Source: Volvox africanus
Taxonomy: Eukaryota > Chlorophyta > Chlorophyceae > Chlamydomonadales > Volvocaceae
NCBI GenBank assembly: GCA_030268105.1
Contig: BSDZ01000047.1
Location: 62,001 to 126,000 of the forward strand
Length of the DNA stretch: 64,000 bases
Direction: 5' to 3'
Shown one piece after another: positions 47,985 through 61,221 of this stretch; the stretch's first letter is position 1, and each line of letters begins with the position of its first letter. Below the pieces are notes generated by a model. The model worked only from the letters and a program-made list of their open reading frames with translations, ran no database searches and was not told where the DNA came from. A program made the translations under genes and the position numbers.

Positions 47985-50900
47985 GTAAGTAATGATGTAG
48001 TTTTTGTTAATATCTTTGATTTTATTACAGTGCTGCTCTGGCCGTACGTTTTTGCGCTTGCAACACCCGGCCTTACCATGCTGCCTGCTTACTTCACTAT
48101 AAAATGCATGTTGCAGGCTTGTTGTGTCATGATTTTGACGGAACGATGTCGACCCAAAAGCGATAGCCACCAAGGAGCCATCCGTGGGGGGAACGCCCCG
48201 GTGCGTCGACCATGGTTGCTCCGACGTGCAAAAGGCCATAAGGGCGAAGGCGGTGCTGTGAACCTGGTAACAGCGCACCCTAGTGCCGTTCGGCAGGGTT
48301 CATACACTGGTAAGCCCGTGGCGCGCAAAAATCAGCGGTGCGGTACGCGTCCTAAACCCCTCGCATTGCCGGAATCGCGTCTGGATTTGGGGTGCTTGGG
48401 GTGCTCGCCTGGTGTCCAACCCTTCTTCAGTGTCTTTTATAACTGTACTCGTGCTTGTGCTAACGCTCCTCGACCCTGTCGCTCCTCTGTTGCCACTCGA
48501 GGACCCGTGTGGCTGGTTCCCGCTACTCTGTGGACTCGCGGACAGCTTGCTAGCCAATGGCCGCCCTTAACTCAGGGTCCCGCAGCTATCGCCCGCAAAT
48601 TCCATGCTACCTTGGTCAGGTCCAGGACCCAGTATGCAGCGGCCTTGCTGCTGGTCCCAGAGCTGGTTGCGCGTGGCGGTGGAAGCACTGGCGGCTCGCA
48701 ACAGGTGCGAGCGCTTACAGCTGCAATGTATGCATGGGTGAAGGTGAGGATCCATACAGACAGCTGATTGACGTTCTCCAAAATGCACGTATCATCATTT
48801 TACTTCGGTTTGCCTTGTCAAAATCGGCCCTTGTGCCACTCCTCTCACAGCTGAAACGCCATGAGCTCACTGCCATCGGGCTTTTCCACAGTGGATGATT
48901 CGGATGATGCCACATCCTTCTCATCGTTTCCGCCTGCCTGACCATTGCCGGTGGCCTTTACAGGCACTTTTGACTGATATTGACCACGGGAATTATCCCG
49001 TGTTGAGCCTGGACGACGTGACAGTGGATTTGATGCGCGACATCTTGGGTACAAGGTTGGGCCGCTAGGCAAGGGGTGGCGGTAACCGTCTAACCGGCAC
49101 ATTGCAGAAGAGGACGACGTCTCGTCGCCTTTCTGCTGTTGTTGGGGCAAGAGTGACTTTTAAGGGGCGCGGGAAAGTTGCCTTTTAATCCTTTTCAACA
49201 TTGTGGGTATTGAGGCGTAGGCTGCATGCTCATGGCGCCAGTGTTGTTGTCCTGAGGCATTACACTGGCGGGACTGACCCATAGGCCTGCATCACGTGAA
49301 GTGCGCAATTTATAATATGGGGCATTTATGCCGTTATTTTACTATTAGGGTATTAGGTAAGGATGCTCTGGGCCTGTTGAGGGATTCAGACCACAAGGAC
49401 GGCATGGTAGATGCTCGTCCAGGCTATGGCCTGGCAGGAAGTCGAGCGATAAGCTCGCATGGTGCCCACGGGTGCCCTCACGAAACCTGTCACAGCTGAA
49501 ACTCAAATTCTTACAGAAAGTTGCGGTGAAGGTTATTTGCTTTTCCATTCGGTAAAGAATCTTAGCTCCTGCATATGTCTACAATAGGCTTCCAAACCGT
49601 TTAGTGTTCGACCCCTACGCCGAAACTTCCTCCACCGCAGACCCTTCTCACCAAGTAGCACTTCAGAACTGTGCTTTTGGCATCTTGGGTTTTGGTTGCG
49701 TGCAGATCTCCGTGGACCAAACGGTGCCCGTTGCAATTGAGCCATCCGTCGCGGCCGTTGCTGATGGGCGAGACAACGGTGTACATGTTCGCAGAGTCAG
49801 GTGCGTCTGCGGCGGAGGGCATTAAAGGGAAACAGTGTATTGGCGCTCAGCTTGTTGTCTTTCTACACCTCGTGTTTGCTATGGTGTGTCCGAGGGGTAC
49901 GTTAGCCCAACAGGCTTACACCAGCACTCTTCAATATGAGGAACTCGAGGACGTGCAGTTTGGCAGGACTGTGGTAGGGACGTGAAAAAGGGAGTTAACT
50001 ATGGCACACACAAGGCGCTTCCTGCCGCCCGGGATGCTCGTGTTACCGTTGTAGCCATGCACGCGTGCCCCAGCCCTGCAGAACGCTTCCCTCACCGACT
50101 CTGTGCCGCGGATGGGGGCGCTGGGTGTTCTATTGTTTCGCAGGCAGCGCCAAGGAGCAATGGTACGCAGCACTGATGTCGGCTGTGGCCCCCCAAGGCC
50201 TGCTGGCGACTACACAGCATATGTACGAAGACTACTGTCGCTACATGGCCAGTCTCCAGGTGAGTCTTCGGGAGCGGGAGTGGGGCGATGGTAGCGGACG
50301 AGGATGGGCTATGAGCAAATCGTCATTCAGGGGATAGAATCAATTGGCCTGATATCGTAAGACAACTTCAAAAGATTTTCTACATCAGTTTATTATTTGC
50401 GTGCAGAAATACTTCAAATAGGTTGTCCTTGCTCAAAGCTTGGTGGTAGTCCTCATGTCGGCAATTAGGCCAGGTTTTGGGGTCATGGGGCTAATGATTG
50501 GGGATGAAGGGCGATTTCAACAGCATGCAAGCGCATGGATACCTGCACGGTTCCCAGGTCAGCACCAGTGTTTTTTCGTTCTTCTGAGTCTGATTTTGGG
50601 TACAGGTCAAGTAACGAAAAGTTTTTTTCCGTTAATGTGGTTACAAACTGACAATGGCAGAAAAGGCCAGAGGGCCTTTGCGTCCGCTCTGAGCATGAAG
50701 ACCCCTAAATATCACCTTGCCTCAGCTCTTAGAAGGTTCACTTAATGGATGGCTCTGTCTTACTATAACTGGAAATTGTCTCTGTGTATGGAAACGTGCT
50801 AAACGTCAAAACGTCCTGGGCATGCATGCACATGCAGAGGGCCATCAGGCTGGAGAACCCCACTGACCTGGTGGAATTGCTTGCCATTGATTATGAACTA

Positions 50901-53900
50901 ACGTAGCAAATCGTCCATTTGTCTTGGAAGAGCAACAGCTTCATATCACCATTCGCATACGTACATTCATACGTTTCCAGGCAAAAATGCCGCCTCTTCT
51001 GTGAAACCTACCGGGCCTTAAGGCCCAGTTCCCCAGCAGTGGGAGGGGGGCCTTGAACCAGGGCTAATATCTGGAGATCCCCTGAATACAATCGTTATAA
51101 TCTATTAAATCCGAAAGAATTTTAAATATTTGGTCAACTTCCCCATAGACATCCCAGGACCGTACACCTCATACCATCCATCATAAGTAACCAGCCCAAG
51201 TCCTGACCACTTTTCCTGGTTACTGCTTCTGAAAGTCCAAAATATTTTTTGGTGACGAAAAGATAACTGGTTACTGAAAAAACCACTGGTCAGCATCAGG
51301 TGCGGCCTAAGGTAGTGGGGTAGTACTCTTAGGGAAATGGTGGCAGGTTGGGAAACACCTATATTTTAATGGTTTTTTCGCTTGACAGTCGTGCAGCCCT
51401 AGAACTGTTGGGAGATGTCTTCCGTATGCCTGAAGGTAACTCACAGCAAGGAATATATGCGACGGAAAAACTGATACCGTCCTAGCCTATCCCCTTCAAT
51501 GAAGATTTGAGGAAACGCTGGCTGGATTCTTTTGCTCACACCTAAGACCCGCCGCCACCTGTATACCAGGCCAAGTTTACTGGGGATGGGGATGGGGGAC
51601 GAGGCCGCGGTTATGTTCGCCGTCTCCTAGGGAGCAGTCACAGGAATCAGGCGCGCGCTTAGACTTAAGGGTTTGTCCCCGCAGATTGTCCAGCCGCCAC
51701 CGCTCCCACCGCCATCACCGCCACCGGCCATGCTGCAGCCCTGGCGTTTCCGTACCAGGAACATGCAGCACGGCCGGCAGCATCGACACAAGGAACAGCG
51801 GCAGCAGCAGGAGGAGGAGCAGCGACATCCCCATCATCAGGAGCAACTACAACAACAACAGCGCTCAGACGCGACGAGCGCTCCAACAGCATCGGGAGCA
51901 CCTGCGGCGACAACAGCTGTTAAAGGGTCCCAGCCACATGCACCGACTGGCAAGGAGCGGGACGAGAAAAAGGTGAATCAGCAGCGGCAGCATCAGCAGG
52001 GACAACATCCCCTACAGGCAACGGGTGGACCGTCCAAACCTTCTGGTGCGCAATTAGGATGTGATGATCGCATGCCGGAAGAGGCTCCGCACATCAATCG
52101 GAAATCGGGGGGGCTGGTGCCGGAAGACGGTCCACAGACCAACATATAACGGGACGCCGTATGCTGCTGTCAACTTGACAGCCTTCCAGGCCTGCGTATA
52201 TGCTTGGTGGTGCCGCACCACTTCCGATGGGTTTGGGTGTAATGAGCCCAGAGCTCCCTGGCTGGTGTGGTATGGACGCCGTCTTACGCCCTATTGAGGC
52301 GCCTTTCCCGCTGCACTAGCTCAGCATACGCGCGCTCTTGTGTGCGTGCGTTTGTATCTATTTGTATACATGTGTTTGCCGCTTTCCCCGCAGCGCAACT
52401 TGACCCTGTGGCCACGGCACCGCAGCGTGGAGGGCGCAACCCGTTCGGCTTCATCCTTAGCCGCTTCGGTCGGAGCGCTTGTCGTCGCTCCGACAATCCT
52501 GTCGCCACACCCGCTGTAGCTGTGGTAGCCACCACTCCAGAGGCTCCCTTCAGCAACCTCCCGTCGCACGTAGGCTCCCAGACGAGCATTCACCCTAGCG
52601 AGGCGGCCCAACAGCCATTGCAACAGGGCTTGTTAGGGCGGATGTCAGAGCAGCAGCAGGGACAGCAGGAGGTGTTGCAGGGACGATTGGAAGGGAATCT
52701 GACAGTGGACCCGGGACAATTAACGGGCATGGAACATGACGGGGCCGGATGTCAGGTGCGAGGCATGGGTGGCCCTACGTGGGTGAAAGAGTAAGGGTAA
52801 GAGTAAAGGTTATTGTCGTTGGAACTGAGTGTCAGGAGCATTCATTCTTTGTTTCTACTTTCCGAGTTTCGCACATGCACGGGAGAGAAAGTGGCTGGAA
52901 TGAGGGAAGAGAACATGTAAATCCCAGGTCTAGATGTGGAATGCAAAACACAAAGCGAGGCTACTTGAGCTGCGCGCCGGATGCAGGGATGGGAGCAGGC
53001 GTTTTCAAGACCAACGGGGACTACTGACAGCAATGCGAGCACCAGTGCATGCCAGCCTTTACCGCGATTGCCATCTTCACCTCAACAGCTGCCGCTCCCG
53101 TCCCAGCAGCAAAATAAGATGGACCATCAGGAGCAAGGCGAAGTGACGCCACTCGAAGCCCTTGATGTCAGTGTTGCTCCTGATTTCAGCGCCTCTTCCG
53201 CACGCCGAGCCGTGTCCGATATCTTCACCGCCAGCAGACCCTTCTCACAAAGCTGCCAGGTCACGCCGGGCGACGCTATGAAGGTGCCGTCAGCTTCGGC
53301 TGCAGCTTCTACACCCGTGAAGCAGGGCAGAGACTTTGCTGTTCCAGATGGCCCCACAGCAGGAGGCATTGCGCTCCTTAGGGCACAGCCAACCTTATCC
53401 GAAGCCGCTGGCAGACACGATGAGGCAGCATCGTCAACCAGAACAGTGGCAGCAAGGAAGGGGATTGCAGCCGCGACGGCTGGCGACATGTCCCTATCCG
53501 TGCACTCGCGTGCTTCCCACGCGTATGCCAGCACTAGCGCAGGGATGGGCGCTGTCACTGCCGGCGGTTTGGTGCATATCCCTCGCAGCGGCCATACCGA
53601 GCCCAGCTTTAACTCCTGGTCACAGCTGCAAGTTGCCGGGATAGGAATGGCCACGGGCCTCGTAGCTGATGTTGTTGCTGATGCCGACAGTCCTATGGTT
53701 GTGCCTGCGGAACACCCTAGAGCAGTTACGCCATCCGCGGCTCCATCATCGTCATCCGCTAACACAGCAGCGGTGACAGCTAGCGCCCCTGTCCTGGTAC
53801 CTTCTGCTCCAGATGCAGGCGTGCTTGCGGCAGGAGTACCTGGCATTACCAGTCGGACGGAATCAGCTGCATTACAAGCAGCGACAGCAGAAGCGGCGAG

Positions 53901-56900
53901 AGGTGAGTCAGCAGGCGTAGAGGCAGTGGCAATGGCGGCTTCCGATGTCCTAGAGAAGCAGCTCCAAACTGCAGCGGCCCCGTCGCAGGGGAAGCAACAA
54001 CGTACACCGCTGGGGACTTGGGGGTGTGCCCAGGACAATCTGGAGCCTCTGGTGTCGTCCAGGTTGGCACTGAAGGCCCCCTGTAGTGGGCTAGAGACAT
54101 CCGGATCTTCGCCATGCGATCGTAGCCCTACAGCCAGTGGCAGCAGCACGATGGCCCTGCAGTCGTCGCATATACTTGCCGTGGCGGCGGCAGCGGTTCC
54201 ATCGCGAACTGGCGTTTCCATGAGCTTACCTCTCTTGGAGCAGCAGCCCAGGAACAGCGGCAGCATGCCTGACCTTTTGGAGGTGGCCCGCTGGGCGGTG
54301 GAGAAGCAGGACCTCGGAGGGGAAGTCTCAGAGGATTCACCATTCTCGATGAAGGCGGCAGCAGGCGAATCGACAGCCAAGACTGCTCTGTCATGGCGGT
54401 CACTGGACCACTGCCTGGGCGAGGGATCTAGTATCCCTAAGGGTCATGGCCCGATGGGTTTTAAGCAGGGAGCGCAGCAACCGATTCTCCGTGATGAAGC
54501 CCGCCACGCAATCTCATTGCGGGTGCCATCACCGACAGAGACCTTGGCACCGGAGACAAACACGGCTGGGGCTCTGCTTAGCGGCCGCAGCTGTAACGGT
54601 GCTGGCAGTGTTTCCCAAAGGGTGGTAGCGAAGGGAGGAATGCCTAAAAATCCAAGTAAGCACGACCTGAAGCGGATGCAGCGCGAGGAGCAGGAGCGAC
54701 TGAAGCAGGTGAAGATATAAGTCCATGACGTACATAGCTTTTGTGGAACTGTTTGCGGTTCGGGACCTTTGGGCTCTGGTCAAGCTTGGGTGCAGAATGC
54801 GGATGATGGCCGGAAGGCGGGTGGGCAACGCTGGCTGAACGCATCTGCATGGGCCTTGGCGTCCAAAGTTGGAGTATTGGCAGTGCAGATCGCCAGGCTG
54901 AGGCTTCGTGGTTACAGCAACCTAGCGTGGGTGTTCCACATGTGTGATATGTCGCTTCTCGTAATGTGCTGGGGAACTGCTTTCTCGCTACTCCATCCAT
55001 AACCGCCGCCAACCTCCCGCCCTCAGGAGCACCAGCGAGCAAAGGCGGCTGCACGCGCCACGGAGGGGGCAAGGAGGGCGGAGGAACGGGCGGCTCGTGA
55101 GCGAGCACGCTCAGAGGCTCACTACCGCCGACTTGAAGATGAGGCTAGGGCCCGACAGGTGGTTGCTGTCACCAGCCGGCTGATCGTCTGCTGCCAACTA
55201 CTCTCCTCTGCTATCAAATACTGAACCCTACTCGATGTTGCCCCCGGGTTTGCGGGTTGAAGTGGCTTGTGGATTACTCCCCATTTCCGGTGGTCCTTTG
55301 TACTTCGCGTGCCATTTTAGTTATATACTCTGAGACTGGTTGTGGATCTTTTTTGACTGCCGTTCCCAGCCTAAAGACCTGCCTTCCTCCTGCAACCTTG
55401 TTAACATCATGTTTTCCCTTGCCGTGCAACCGAATCCAAATCCAAACGGGAGTCAGGCCAAGGAGCGTGCCCGCGCGTTGAAGCAGAAGCTGACCTCCGC
55501 CAAATCCGTCCAAGACCTGGCCACCGCAGCTGCCACCAGTGCTACCTCCGAGCCCTCCTTGGCCTCGGCGGGGGCTATGCCGTTTGCAACCGTAACGGTC
55601 CCTCATCGGTCCAGCAGTGGAGGCGGGATTGCAATTCCCAGCTGCACCGACAACGCTATGGCCAGAGAGTCTACTCCAGTGGCGCAGGCGCCTGGGGTTG
55701 TGAAGAGCGCAACAGGAGACGGAGTGGAAGCGGAGCCAGAAGGGGTGCACTGCTCTGGGCAAGAGTTCGCAGAGCCATCAGTGCACGCACCGCTGCCCGC
55801 GCCACCAGCGCCTATATGCGGTACAGTTATGAAACCTAAAAGATCAATTTAAAGATTATTTTTTGATACAAACATGTACTGCTGGTATATTAGCGTCGGG
55901 AAGTTCACAAAGGGAGCGGAAGCTTAAAGCCTGTGGTGTCAGCCGCGCTGGTTACCAGGAGGTTTGGCAATATAACTCTCTATCCCTGAAGCACACCCCT
56001 ACTATCGCTTGCTTTTGTTGTTCCAAGCTACGACCTCCAAACCGCGCCTGAGACGCGAAGGAGGAGGGAATAGAACTGGGAAGCACTCAATAAGAACATT
56101 GCGTGAGGAACACCTAGTTTCCGTCCTGATGGGGTTTTGTCGAATTTCATGTTAGGCGACAGGTTTGTGACGCCACTTCAAAAACTTAACACTTTTATTT
56201 GTCCATCCATTTTTACGGCCTCCGACTGGCGCACAGGCGCGCTTGTGGATAGTTTATACGGCCTCAACATGGTGTTAGTGCGCATCGGCTTTGAGTTGCT
56301 GCGGCGCCGCGGGTTCAGCGGCTGGTTGCACCGCCTCATTCAGTCCAAATTGGAGCGAGTTCGGCGGCCGGGGTTTCTGGACAAACTGAGTTTGCGGCGA
56401 TTCGATCTCGGGTTCACAGCACCGCAGCTCAGGAACATTCGGGCTGTGGCGGGTGAGTGCTTACGGCGTGGATGCTAGGATGAGGAAGGCAGTAGAGCCG
56501 GCTACTAATTAGGGATGCTGGTAATGTTCACTTTTAAAGTTACATGCATATGTTATAAACGATGCCCATGTTGGAAAGAACGTTTGCATTGGATTTGGGG
56601 TAATAAAACCGTGTTGTCACGAGGGGAAAGTGCCCACAGAGCTTCTTCGCCCTGCCTCATGCCGAGCGGTGCATGTTAAGACCTTGTTCCACTTGATCTG
56701 ATCTTACAGTTCACTTCGTGTCCCTCGTCCTGGTTTGCATCATACCTCGTCATCCTGGCTGCAGGCCCCAACAACTGCGCTCCGGACGCCTCCACCTGGC
56801 CACAGCTGGCCTTGGATGTGAGTAGTACGGGTTTATGCCTTGCACGGAGTGGAGGGCGCTGTTGGGACGATGCTATGCACCTTTGCAGCTGTTAAAGTGC

Positions 56901-59900
56901 GGCTGGGGGGCTTGCACTGCGGAGTGCTTGCCGATTCGCGCGGCATCCCTGCACTTCGTATGCAGGCAGGCAGCTTATATGGCACGAATGACTTGCGCCA
57001 TAAATATCCATAACCCTCCTAAACACAAGCATTCCTACCAAAGTGCTCACAAAGCAATATATTTTGTCCCGTTAATTCCTCAATCCTCACGTTGATGTGG
57101 ACAGTTGATTTGGTTGGGCAACGCCACGGCTATTGTCTCTACTAAGATTGACTTTGACCGGATGGCCTCGAACCAAGTCGACCAGCCTGCCGCTACCGGG
57201 TACGTGAAAGTTAAGAATCTTAGGAAGAGCTTTTCGGCACAAGCTTTGCGACAACATTTCCCGATTTTGCTGACATGTGAAACAGTGACATTCATTTCAC
57301 CTTTCTGCGCTCCAGAGCTTTACCTGTCAACTTATGGAGATGAAACCTGGCATTGGGAACTTTCCAACCTGAGGACGGGACGTATGGGACGAGGAGCGGT
57401 TGCCAGTAGTTCTTGAGACTGCGGAACAGGCCGAATGACCAAACAAAGTCGATGGCTCTAAATGTTGACAGAATACCTGTGATGAAGAGCTGAAGTGAAC
57501 CTTAGGAGCTCCGATTGCTACATATACGATGTAATCATCGTACCTCTTAACGAGATGTACGAGTAAGTGTGGGCGCTGGGCCTTGTCCTGGATCTTATGG
57601 CTGCAGGTCAACCTCGGAACCCGTTGCAAGGATGCCAACTACACCTCATATGGCTGCCGGCACTATCTCAGGCATGACCTTTGGCAAGGCAGCCGCACCA
57701 AAGGCCAAGAGTGTACCTATCGCCCCTCCTTTTCTGGTGGCGGTACCGGTGGCGGTTCCGGTGCCTGCGGAAGCTGCGGGGCTCAGTTGTCGCAGGACGG
57801 CTGACGAGATGGCTGACGAGGTGGCTGATGTCACTACCCCTGCAGCCGTCACACTGGGGGCTGTTCCCCTTAAGGAATATATACCATCACTCGAAAACCA
57901 TGCTGGCGCAATAACGGACACGGTTATTGGTACCAGCTTACCTGCTGGAACACGTTCTTGTGCTGCATCCAGCGGCCGCAACAAGGCAGGTGGAGAATCA
58001 GGTCCCGCCCTGATGCCGGTCCTGCCGGCGCAGCCACAACCCGCCTTGGTTGTTGAGGCGCAAACCCCCTCCGTACATTTGGGGGCCAAACAGCCACCTG
58101 ATGCTGCCAGAACTGAGTCTTGGGCTGGCCGAGGCCGGGTAGCTGGCAGGAGCGGCGGCGGCGGGTTCTGGATGAACTTCGTTCCCTTCTTCGCGCTCCT
58201 GCGCAAGGCAGGCCAAGCGCTGGCATCTAACCTTGCAGGGTCGCTGTCGGGGACCCCGGTGGAGGTGCACCTGCAGGCCAGACGCTTTGAATGCACGCTG
58301 TTGCTCTGGCTTGCACCACCACCAAGCGATAGGTGCGCTTTTTCGACAACGCCCGAATTAAAGCAGTAATTTGGCCCATCTTAACCTCTCGAGCTGTTGC
58401 GCTTCCGGGCATCGTCTAGTTCCTTCCTCCGTCTTTCTGCCCGGCTAGTTTCGCTGCCCGGCAATCGATTGTACTTCTCCACCATGTGCATTCCGTCCTG
58501 TCGCACTGCTATGCTTGTCCAGGCTGTGGCTAAGCTTCGCGGAGCCTCCCAAGATGGACTTCACTGTCACTCCTGTGCTGGGCAATCGCAAGCTGTCTGG
58601 GGGCCTGGTAGTGGGGCGGCTGTCTGCCTGGGTCAGGTCAAAGGTAGGCTTTGGTGGGTTTCTGGAGGGAGGGAGAATTTAACCACCAAAAAAGGCCAGA
58701 CCGTGGTTGCAATATGAGGGATTTGGCGCAGGAGTCAATGAAGAGCTGTATAGCCTTTTCAATAACCCCACAGCAAGTCGCAATCATCCGATTCTCTCAA
58801 AGGCGCAAGTCCATTCCTTTTTCCCCCTACGCAGGCATAAGTATGCGGAGGTAGAGGCCATTCCCATTCCGCCAAACCCACCTCGTTGCCCCCTCCTACT
58901 TCAATATCCCAGGTCACCGATGGCCTGTCCCGCGCCATGGTCTACCCCGCCTGCGTGGATGTGCGGATGGGCAAGCTGCTGCTGTCCATTGATAGCCCGG
59001 GGGATGCTGTGAGGCCTTTTATGCCGCCTCCCACCAGCGCCCCATTGCAGACCTTCGCGCCCATATCTGAGCTGCCTGCTTCGCCGTCACGTCAGCATCT
59101 CCGTCACGTCAGCATTGGTGGGAACCAACATCTCCACACGCTTTCGGCCTCCGAGTTGGGGTCAGTAACACTCAATGTTTAATTTTTAAGGATTAAGAGT
59201 TGTTTAATATACTATATCCACATCTCGTATGCATCCTGCTCAGATGTGGGTATTCAAGTTCGAGTCGTTTTATCTCACTCTCGCAATTGGAAAAAAATTC
59301 CCAATTTCAAAACCGCAGCCACCTTCGCCACCCCTCTGCAGAGCCTCAGATCAGCAGCCTCCTGCAGCGACTGGAACTGGGGCGCAACTGCCGTTCCGGC
59401 CTACCGGTTGCCCTCCCCAGCCGCCACCGGTGCCCACCTCGGGCGGCATTTCCCCATTAGGCCTGTGGCCAGGTGAGGCAAGCCGTGCGGCAACGAGCGC
59501 ACTGCCGCTGCAGATGCAGCCCACTGGCGTGTGGCCGTCCATCGGCGATGTGACGAGCAGCTCTGCTTTCGTGGCACCAGGCTTGGCTACTGCAACTGCC
59601 AACGGATTGACCTCCGTCGGCAGCAGCAGCAGCAGCCTGCTGGAGAATGCGCTGAACCACGTCTTCCGGGGCACGCCGTCAATTTGGGACACCAGCCCTG
59701 GAACGCTATCGCCGATGGACGGAATGTCGGAAGGGGGAGATGACGATGATGAGGGAGGAGAGGCCAGGAATGGGGAGAAGGATTCGAATAGGAGACAGCG
59801 GACAGATCCTGAAGAAATGTATAATGGCTGGTGTCCCAAAACGGATCATGGTGATTGTGGTGACGCAGGGCTTACAGAGAAACCAGGCTTCAGTACTGAC

Positions 59901-60380
59901 ATGGAAACTTGCAGTGTCGAATGGTCATTGCCCCACGGCGATGTGTGTGCGTCTGTTGCTGGTTGCGCCCAGGTGGATGGTGTGAGTGCGTCATGCAAAT
60001 GTGGCGTGGGGCCTATATCCAGGGCCGGTAGTGTAAATGAAGTCATGGAGCGCATGGCACAGCACATACAATACCTCCATGTATGTGACACGCTTGCTTT
60101 AGCTCCCTCGTCGTCCCTGGTAGGACCGCAGCTGCAGCCAATTCAGGCGCCCCAGGGACAAGCAAGCAAGCGAAGAAGTGGTGGGCCCTTGCACTGGATG
60201 TGGGGCGTGGCGGGGACAGTCGCACGCGGTGTAGGTGGCGTGGGGAATGCTGGGATCAGGGGCCTAGGTGCAGTAGGTTCGGTCATGGGACAGGCGATGC
60301 TAAGACCGGTCGTCAATGCGGGTGGAAGGGCTGTAGTGAAGCAGCAGTTGCAAGCCACGAGGGCGTCCGTGGGACCTTAA
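47934..60380 (+). CDS. TEX2-like lipid-transfer protein with PH and SMP domains, many exons
   Basis: SMP-domain proteins of this type carry lipids at contacts between the ER and other membranes. Supported exons: 49706-49800 and 50144-50259 (PH domain end: SPWTKRCPLQL, GETTVYMFAESG, SAKEQWYAAL); 52988-54708, 55027-55158 and 55370 to about 55821 (low-complexity and coiled-coil linker); 56237-56452, 56765-56820, 57105-57199, 57607-58332, 58523-58643 and 58913-59160 (SMP domain); 59342-60380 (C-terminal tail). Phases agree from 55027 onward. SMP signatures are SLYGLNMVLVRIGFELLRRR, DKLSLRRFDLGFTAPQLRNI, RRFECTLLLWLAPPPSDR and LWLSFAEPPKMDF. A hydrophobic start, MFTAGALFAIIATAVAS at 47934-47984, could be the membrane anchor; exons between it and 49706, and in 50260-52987, are uncertain. 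A TGTAA lies near 60795. Confidence 0.75.
51685..51972 (+). other. candidate Pro/Gln/His-rich exon of the TEX2-like gene
   Basis: It begins after CCCCGCAG and ends at AAAAAG|GTGAAT, and is 288 nt, a multiple of three. The frame starting at 51685 encodes IVQPPPLPPPSPPPAMLQPW and then a Gln- and His-rich stretch. Other frames are also partly open because of the CAG/GCA repeats, so the frame is not certain. Confidence 0.4.
52394..52793 (+). other. candidate low-complexity exon of the TEX2-like gene
   Basis: After the acceptor CCCCGCAG a frame reads QLDPVATAPQRGGRNPFGFI and continues to MGGPTWVKE and a stop near 52795. Glutamine and glycine are frequent. It does not join the exon at 51685-51972 in a consistent phase, so at least one of the two limits is wrong. 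Confidence 0.35.
52784..55564 (+). repeat. left arm of a large inverted repeat
   Basis: The arm pairs with 61222-64000 read on the other strand: positions add to 116784 outside about 55325 and to 116786 inside, because the left copy has one extra AT. The 579-codon frames at 52981-54720 and 62064-63803 are identical. The arm covers part of an intron, the long linker exon, the coiled-coil exon and about 195 nt of the next exon. The left limit is set only by the window edge on the other side and could lie further left. Confidence 0.95.
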
Positions 60381-60473
60381 GTGGTGCAGTCCATGACCTC
60401 GGAGACAATCCCCGGGCAACATGGTTTCGGACAATAGACACCTGAACGACCAATAAAGAGAGAATGTATTTTT

Positions 60474-60738
60474 TTATGTGTGTAGGATAGGGGGGTACAT
60501 CACCCGTGGTCACTAACCTGGCAGTCCCTACCTTCCCCGGTGTTTCGGGGCACCCTCATCCAGTCTCCCATGCCGACTTCTCCGAAATCAGTGGTTTTCC
60601 CAGGTTCAGCACCCACCACCAGCATCCAGCGGAATCTGCCGAATCAACTAAGGCGTCAACTCCGCTACCGTCAGCTCGCAGGTCACTTTAATTGGGGTCG
60701 TCACCGTCCGTCGACATGGGGGCACCCTGCCCTTGACT
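60474..60738 (+). repeat. dispersed repeat copy after the TEX2-like gene
   Basis: It matches 37919-38176 in inverted orientation with a few substitutions. It starts about 95 bp after the TEX2-like stop codon. Confidence 0.85.
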
Positions 60739-61221
60739 TTAAGGTCTTTGGCTCACTCTCGGTCGGGGTAGAACCTGGAACTCCAGGGGCAATGTAATAT
60801 TTGCGTTGGCCTTGCCAAGGCCCAGATGTTTCCATGGAACTGACTCGGAATTTATTGTGATTTCGTTATGCTACTGCCAACCGATGTATTAATTAAGATG
60901 CGGAGGTTTTGCACGCACTTCACGATAAATCCATGCAACACGTTCCTGGCAGGCGGCCGAGTACCTCCTCCAGAGCTGCATGCCCCATTCACCGTTGACG
61001 AGAGTCCTGTGGGCCCATTGGAATAGACTGCCTTCTTACTGTACGCCGCCTCATCTGAAACAGTGGCCACCTCAAAATGGTCGGGCATGCTCTTGGCCTA
61101 TCTGGACAGCTGCACCAAGAGACTTCAGGCCATCCGCTTAAGGGCCTGACGGATAAGACACAAACCACCGTCCGCCGTCAGTGGAATTCCTCCTCTGAAC
61201 GTAAGTCCTCCTGTGCATGCC
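60739..61221. other. short spacer between the dispersed repeat and the inverted repeat
   Basis: On the minus strand the frame 61088-60852 reads MPDHFEVATVSDEAAYSKKA and continues for 78 codons. It looks protein-like, but no family was recognised. At the edge of the inverted repeat the linker frame of the right arm runs into unrelated codons (GMHRRTYVQRRNSTDGG) and then stops. Confidence 0.4.

Noticed and set aside
47736..48767. A single 343-codon membrane protein
   Set aside because: The frame crosses a strong GTAAGT donor at 47985, and its second half has a different character; it more likely mixes exon and intron.
53127..54380. A 417-codon frame opposite the long linker exon (and its copy at 62404-63657)
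   Set aside because: It is a shadow caused by Ala/Ser-rich coding; exon borders and phase support the other strand.
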